Made by a program: the position numbers and the translations under genes. The notes below the pieces were generated by a model, which saw nothing but the letters and a program-made list of their open reading frames with translations, did no database searches and was not told where the DNA came from. From Citreicoccus inhibens (lineage in GTDB: Bacteria > Myxococcota > Myxococcia > Myxococcales > Myxococcaceae), in NCBI RefSeq assembly GCF_019039035.1, contig NZ_JAHNZT010000052.1, positions 1 through 41,435 of the forward strand: a DNA stretch of 41,435 nt, given 5' to 3'. This document shows positions 34,901 through 41,435 of the stretch, one piece after another; the first letter of the stretch is position 1; every line of letters begins with the position of its first letter.

Positions 34901-37900
34901 TGACCGCCGAAGAGCGCACCCGCGTGGAGACCCTGAACCGGTTGAGTGGCCGACCGCTCGATGACGCCCTGCCCACCACCACGCGCGTGCGAGACCTCGG
35001 GGTGCCGGAGCCCGGCGACGTCGCATCCGCCGAGGCGGACGCGCTCGCGCGCAGCCCGGAACTGGCCGGGGGGCGCACCTCCATGGCCCAGGCGAACAAG
35101 CAGGTGGCGCTCGCTCGCCGGGAGCGGCTGCCCGACTTCACGGTGAGCGCCGGCGTCATGCCTCGCGGCGGAGACTTCCCTCCCATGTGGCAGGCCAATG
35201 TCGGCATCACCCTGCCCGTCTTCTCCGGGAGCAAGCAGAACCGCGCGGTGGCCGAGAGCCAGGCGCAGGCCGAAGCAACCGCCCGTGCGACGGAGACCGT
35301 GGAGCAAGTGCTTCGGCTGCGCGTGCGGGAGCGCCTCACCGCGCTGACCGCGTTGCGCGAAACGGTGACGCTCTATCGCAATGGCCTCTTGATGCAGTCG
35401 GCCGCGACCGCCGAGAGCACCCTGACGCAGTATCGCGTCGGGCGTGCCTCTTTCGCGTCGGTGCTGGAGGCCAACGGCGGCATCCTCCGCGACGAAGAAG
35501 ACTTCCTGCGCACGCTCGTCGAAGCGCAGCGCATCGCCATCGCCCTGGCGGAGGTGAGCCTGGAGCCCGTGCCATCCATCGCCGGGGGCGCGGTGGGGTC
35601 GGTCGGCGTGCCCGGCGCGGGAAGCGCGCCTTCGTCGGCGGCTGGCGGCACGGTGTCCTCGAGCAGTGCGCCCGGCGCCGCGCCGCCCTCCTCTTCCTCC
35701 ATGTCCGGAATGTAGCTCCGAGGTCCGCATGTCTCCCGTGACTCCCACTCCTCCCTCTCCGGTCGCTTCGCGCCGCCGCTTCGGAGCGATCGCGCTCGCC
35801 TCGACGGCGCTGGTCAGCGCGGTGCTTGGCGGAGGTGCCGTGCACCTGCTGTCCCATGGAGATGCGGCGCATGCCCCCACAGCGGTCGCGCCCGCTGGCG
35901 CCACGCCCACCGACGCCACGCCAGCGCCACGCCAGTACACGTGCCCGATGCACCCGAGCATCGTGCAGGACCACTCAGGCAAGTGCCCCATCTGCGGCAT
36001 GGACCTGGTGGCCGTGACGACCGCGCCCGCTTCGCCGGGCGATTCGAGTGGCTCCACGGTGGACGGCCTCTCCTCCGTCACCATCGATCCTTCGCGCCAG
36101 CAGCTCATTGGACTGCGCACCGCCCCGGTGACGGAGGGCAAGGTGGGGGGAACGTGGCGGACCAACGGACGCGTGGCCCAGGACGAGACGCGCGTGCGCC
36201 GCGTCAACATGAAGGTGCCTGCCTTCGTCGAGCGCGTGTATGCGGACTTCACGGGCAAGGCCGTGCGACAGGGCGAGCCGCTGTTCTCCGTGTTCAGCCC
36301 GGAGCTGCTCGCGGCCCAAGAGGAGTATCTCCTGGCGCTGCGCACCCGCGAGGCATTGAGCCAGGCCGGGGGCATGACGACCGACGGCGAGGCCCTGGTC
36401 CATGCGGCCCTGCGCAAGCTTCAGCTCTGGGACGTGCCCCAGGCCGCGCTGGAACGGCTCGCGCGCGCGGGAGAGGCCAGCCGCACGCTCACCCTCGTGT
36501 CACCCATCTCCGGAGTCATCACCCGGAAGGACATCGTGGAGGGCGCGAGGCTGGAGCTGGGTGCCACGCCCTACGAGGTCGTCGATCTGTCACGCGTCTG
36601 GGTTCTGGCGGATGTGTATGAGAATGAGCTGCGCCACGTCAAAGTGGGCATGCCCGCCACGCTGCAGCTCAAGGCCTTCCCCAATCGGGTGTTCGCGGGG
36701 AAGGTGGCCTTCTTGGCCCCGGTGCTCGACCCGGCCACGCGCACCGTCAAGGTCCGCCTGGAGTTCCCCAACCCCGATGGCGACCTGCGCCCCGAGATGT
36801 TCGGCGAGGTCGTGCTCCGCGGCACCCCACGCGAGGCGCTGAAGGTTCCCTCGGACGCCGTGGTCCCCACGGGCACCACCCAGGTCGTCTTCGTGGCGCT
36901 CGGCGACGGACGCTTCCAGCCACGCGAGGTCCGGCTGGGTGAATCCGATGGCACGAACGTCGAGGTCACCTCGGGCTTGAAGGCAGGTGATTCAGTCGTC
37001 ACTGGCGCCAACTTCCTCATCGACTCCGAGTCGCGCCTGCGCGCGTCCCTGACCGCGCTGACCGCCTCTTCCGCGCCCCCCGCGGCGACACCACCGCCCG
37101 CGCCCCGCACGGCCTCCAGCCACGGAGACCTCTGAGCCATGATTCGAGCCATCATCCGCTTCTCCGCAGAGAACAAGTACCTGGTCATCGCGGCCACCGT
37201 GGTGGCGCTCTTCGGCGCGTGGTGGACCCTGCGGAACATGCCGTTGGACGCGCTGCCGGACCTGTCCGACACGCAGGTCATCGTGTACGGCCGGTGGGAC
37301 CGCAGCCCCGACATCATCGAGGACCAGGTCACCTACCCCATCACCACCGCGCTCTTGGGCGCGCCCAAGGTGAAGGCGGTGCGCGGCTTCAGCGACTTCG
37401 GCTTCAGCTACGTGTACGTCATCTTCGAGGACGGCACGGACCTGTACTGGGCCCGCACGCGGGTGCTCGAATACCTCTCGAAGATAACGCCGCAGCTTCC
37501 ATCCGACGTGAAGGTCGAGCTGGGGCCGGATGCCAGCAGCGTGGGCTGGGTGTTCCAGTACGCGCTGGTGGACAAGAGCGGCAAGCACCGGCTGGACGAG
37601 CTGCGCTCCTATCAAGACTGGTTCCTGCGCTACCAACTCCAGAGCGTGCCCGGGGTCTCCGAGGTGGCCACCGTGGGTGGCCAGGTGCGCCAGTACCAGG
37701 TGATGGTCAACCCCAACGCACTCGCCAGCTATGGGCTTTCATTGGACGCGGTGGTGCGCGCGGTCCGCCAAGGCAACAACGACGTGGGCGGGCGGCTCGT
37801 GGAGTTGGCCGGGCGCGAGTACATGGTCCGAGGGCGTGGCTACGTGAAGAAGGTCGAGGACCTGGAGCGGCTCGTCCTCAAGTCCTCGGGCGGAACCACG

Positions 37901-40900
37901 GTCTCCATCAAGGACGTGGCCAGCGTGACGCTGGGACCTGAGCTGCGCCGGGGCGTGGCCGACCTGGACGGAGAAGGAGACGCGGTGGGCGGCATCGTGG
38001 TGATGCGCCAGGGGGAGAACGCCCTCAACGTCATCGACCGCGTCAAAGCCAAGCTCGCCGAACTCCACCCTTCGCTGCCGGAAGGCGTGGAGGTCATCAC
38101 CACCTACGACCGCTCGGACCTCATCGAGCGCGCGGTCGACACGGTGTCCTTCAAGCTGGTGGAGGAGATCATCATCGTCTCCCTCATCATCCTCCTCTTC
38201 CTGTGGCACATCCCCTCCGCCATCGTGCCCATCGTCACCATCCCGGTGTCGGTGGCCCTGGCATTCATCCCCATGTACTTGATGGGGCTGAACGCCAACC
38301 TCATGTCGCTGGCCGGCATCGCCATCTCCATTGGCGTGCTCGTGGACGGCGCCATCGTCGAGGTGGAGAACGCGTACAACAAGATCCACCACTGGATGAA
38401 GGACGGGAAGAAGGGCGACTTCCATCACGTGCGCCTGGAAGCGCTGATGGAGGTGGGGCCGGGCGTCTTCTTCAGCCTGCTCGTCATCGCCGTGGCCTTC
38501 ATGCCCATCTTCACGCTGGTGGACCAGGAGGGCCGGCTCTTCCGTCCACTGGCGTATTCGAAGAACCTGGCCATGGCCATCGCCGCGGTGCTGGCGATTA
38601 CCCTCGACCCCGCCCTGCGGATGCTCTTCGCCCGTGTGGAGCCCTTCCGCTTCCGCCCGAAGTTCCTCGCGTGGGCCGCCACCCAGGCGCTGGTGGGAAA
38701 GTACTACGCGGAGGAGCGGCACCCCATCAGCCGCCTGATGCACCGACTCTATGACGGGCCCTGCCGCTTCGTGGTGCGCCACGCCAAGGCCACGCTCGCG
38801 GTGAGCGCGCTGCTGGTGGCCACCACCCTCCCCGTGTACCTGCGCCTGGGCAGCGAGTTCATGCCCCCGCTCAACGAGGGCACCCTCCTCTACATGCCCT
38901 CGGCGGTGGAGCCCGGCATGTCCGTCACCGAGGCGCAGCGAGTGCTCCAGGTCCAGGACAAGCTGCTCATGAAGTTCCCCGAGGTGGAGCGCGTCTTCGG
39001 CAAGGCGGGCCGCGCGAACACCTCCACCGACCCCGCGCCGTTCACCATGATGGAGACCACGGTGCTGCTGCGCCCCGAGTCCGCGTGGCGCGAGGTCCCC
39101 CGCTGGTACAGCGGCTGGGCGCCCTCCTGGCTGAAGGGTCTGCTGCGCCCCTTCTGGCGGGACCGCATCACCCAGGCGCAGCTCGAATCCGAGATGAACG
39201 CCGCGCTCCAACTGCCGGGCCTCTCCAACGCGTGGACCATGCCCATCAAGGGCCGGCTGGACATGCTGAGCACCGGCATCCGCACGCCCGTGGGCATCAA
39301 GATCATGGGCGCGGACCTGACCACCGTGGAGCGGATTGCCCGGGAGACGGAAGCCGCGGTGGCCAAGGTGGAGGGCACCCGCAGCGCGTTCGCCGAGCGC
39401 GTCGCGGGCGGCTACTTCCTCGACTTCGTCCTCAAGCGCGACGAGCTGGCCCGCTACGGCCTGAGCGTGGACGACGCGAACATGATGGTGATGACGGCGG
39501 TGGGCGGCGACAACCAATCCACCACCGTGGAGGGCCGTGAGCGCTATGGCATCAACGTGCGCTATGCCCGCGACTATCGCGAGGACCTCCAGGCCTTGAA
39601 GCGCGTCCTGCTGTCCCTGCCCGGCGGACAGGGGCAGATTCCCATGGAGGCCATCGCGGACGTGGTGCTCGCCCATGGCCCGTCCATGATTCGCAATGAG
39701 AACGGCATGCTCACGGGGTACGTCTATGTGGACTTCGACACGTCGAAGTACGACGTGGGCGGCTTCGTGGAGCGCGCCAAGGTGGCGGTGGCCGCGAGCG
39801 TGAAGGTGCCCACGGGCTACTCCATGGCATGGAGTGGGCAGTACGAGAACATGCTGCGCGTCCGCGAGCGGCTCCAGGTCGTCATCCCGCTCACGCTCGT
39901 GCTCATCTTCGGGCTGCTGTACCTGAATACGAAGTCCGCCTTCAAGGCAGGCCTGGTGATGCTCGCGGTTCCCTTCTCCGCCATCGGCGCGGTGTGGCTC
40001 CTCTGGGCGCTCGACTACAACGTCTCCATCGCGGTGTGGGTGGGCATGATTGCGCTCATGGGCCTGGACGCGGAGACCGGCGCCTTCATGCTGCTCTTCC
40101 TCGACCTGTCGCATGATGAGGCGAAGAAGCGCGGGGTGCTGCGCACCGAGGGGGACCTGGTGGAAGCCATCGTCCACGGGGCCGTGAAGCGCGTGCGCCC
40201 CAAGGCCATGACGGTCCTCGCGGCGATGCTCGGCCTGCTCCCCATCATGTGGTCCACCGGCACGGGCGCGGACGTGATGAAGCGCATCGCGGCACCGATG
40301 GTCGGAGGATTGCTGACCAGCTTCCTGCTGGAGCTGCTCGTCTACCCGGCGGTCTACTTCCTGTGGAAGCGCCATGAAGTCGTGCCCGGGCCAGCCATCT
40401 CCGAGCCCCATCCCGACGAGCCCCGCGTCACGGCCCACGCGACGTGACTCAGAGCAGCAGCGTCCGCATGTGGCGGACTGGGAATACCGGCGCCGCCTCG
40501 AATCCCAGCGCAGCAGATGCACCGGGCGGCGTGGCCTCCTGGCGTCAGCGACTCACTTCGGCGTCTCGCGGCTCGAAGACGGCACCCGTGAGCCCCTGGG
40601 TGAAGACCTTCGAGGGAGACAACCCAAACATCCCTCGAAACAGCCGCGAGAAATGAGCCGAGTCATAGAAGCCCGCGGCGTGCGCGACCTCCGTCAGGCT
40701 TTGGCCACGAAGCGCGAGCGCCGCGGCCCATTGCATCCGGTGCCACGCGCGAAACGCCCCCATGGGGACACCGAATTGCGCTCGGAATCGGTGCTCGACC
40801 AGTGACAGCGAAGCCCCCACGCGCTGCGCCAGCGACATCGCGTCAGCGGGCGCGTCGTCGGGTGTCGAGAGAAACGCGGCGACCCGGGCGATGCGGGCGT

Positions 40901-41435
40901 CAACCGTCAGCGGACACGGCCCGAGCCCCAGGGCATCTTGGAGGAGCTCGGTCCACGTTTCGGGCTTTCGCGCGGACAGGGCGGCCTCGACGGCTTCGCG
41001 CAACACGCCCGCGCCGATGCGACGACGGATCCCCGCGCCCGGCTCCAGGAACAGCACGGCGGCGCGTCCGCCCTGGAAATCGAGCGCGTGCCACTGCCAC
41101 CCGCGCACGAACGCGGCGGCGTGGTACTCGACGTGGCCGTCGTCGTCCTCGAGCGCGAACGCGTCATCGAGCCCCACGAGCACGGCGTTGGCCGCGAAGC
41201 GATGCCTGGGCAGCACATCGAAGCGGCCGACGTACAACGCCCTTCCGCCGCCCAAGAGCAAGTGGCTCTCCATGTGCAGAATCATACAAGCGGGGCGGTG
41301 GCGCCGCACTTAGAACCTATTTCGGTAGGGAAGAAGGTCGGCCTCCTGCCGGGTTGAAGAGGCAGGAGGACGCAGCCATGGGGTAGTCAAGAAGGACGAT
41401 GGCTGGCGAGTGCCAGACGAGCTGTGGCGACGCAT

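Overview
The window looks like a chromosomal segment of a myxobacterium (Myxococcota, Myxococcus/Corallococcus-like). It is GC-rich with very strong third-position GC. It encodes many lipoproteins with acidic or Pro/Ala-rich linkers, an orphan MacB-type permease with its ATPase missing, secreted hydrolases and a secondary-metabolite island. The species is inferred from style and gene content only; no rRNA gene body lies inside the window.

Layout. (1) 1-480: the promoter and leader region of a leftward rRNA operon whose 16S gene lies just off the left edge. At least three tandem TTGACR / TAnAAR promoters and a boxA-like leader element are visible. (2) 561-1170: a frameshifted AraC-type regulator. 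(3) 1333-9921: a lipoprotein serine hydrolase with five tandem repeats, a GH5 glucanase lipoprotein, a methyltransferase, a small lipoprotein paired with a ferritin-like protein, a divergent aldo/keto reductase / LysR pair with a palindromic operator, and a second AraC remnant. (4) 9931-14718: a GT4-GT2 fused glycosyltransferase and an ADOP/MacB-like permease.

(5) 14797-22260 is the most interesting region, a compact leftward RiPP (ribosomally made, modified peptide) locus. It encodes a 68-residue precursor, a radical SAM/SPASM maturase of the XyeB/FxsB (cyclophane-forming) type, a HExxH peptide-modification protein, a very short HlyD-like membrane-fusion protein and a C39-peptidase ABC exporter. 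A stand-alone NRPS-type condensation-domain protein lies just upstream. The precursor has a textbook double-glycine-type leader (Leu -12, Leu -7, Val -4, Gly-Ala at -2/-1). Its predicted 23-residue core holds four tandem H-x-S-x tetrads. I predict a histidine-based, multi-ring cyclophane peptide, possibly also hydroxylated or acylated. A perfect 13-bp hairpin between precursor and maturase probably sets the ratio of precursor to enzymes.

(6) 22597-28189: an NTF2-like gene remnant, a Tiki/ChaN-like lipoprotein, an alpha/beta hydrolase of the proline-iminopeptidase type, an envelope protein and a GH15 glucoamylase/trehalase-like enzyme. (7) 28249-33439: a divergent sugar-oxidation locus with glucose-1-dehydrogenase-like, xylonate-dehydratase-like, 2-hydroxyacid dehydrogenase and aldo/keto reductase genes. 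(8) 33675-40447: a copper/silver efflux operon (cupredoxin, TolC-type channel, CusB-type adaptor with a metal-binding domain, CusA-type RND pump). (9) 40545-41435: an AraC-type regulator and the left end of an IS5-like insertion sequence running off the right edge.

No tRNA genes, CRISPR arrays or prophage genes were recognised.
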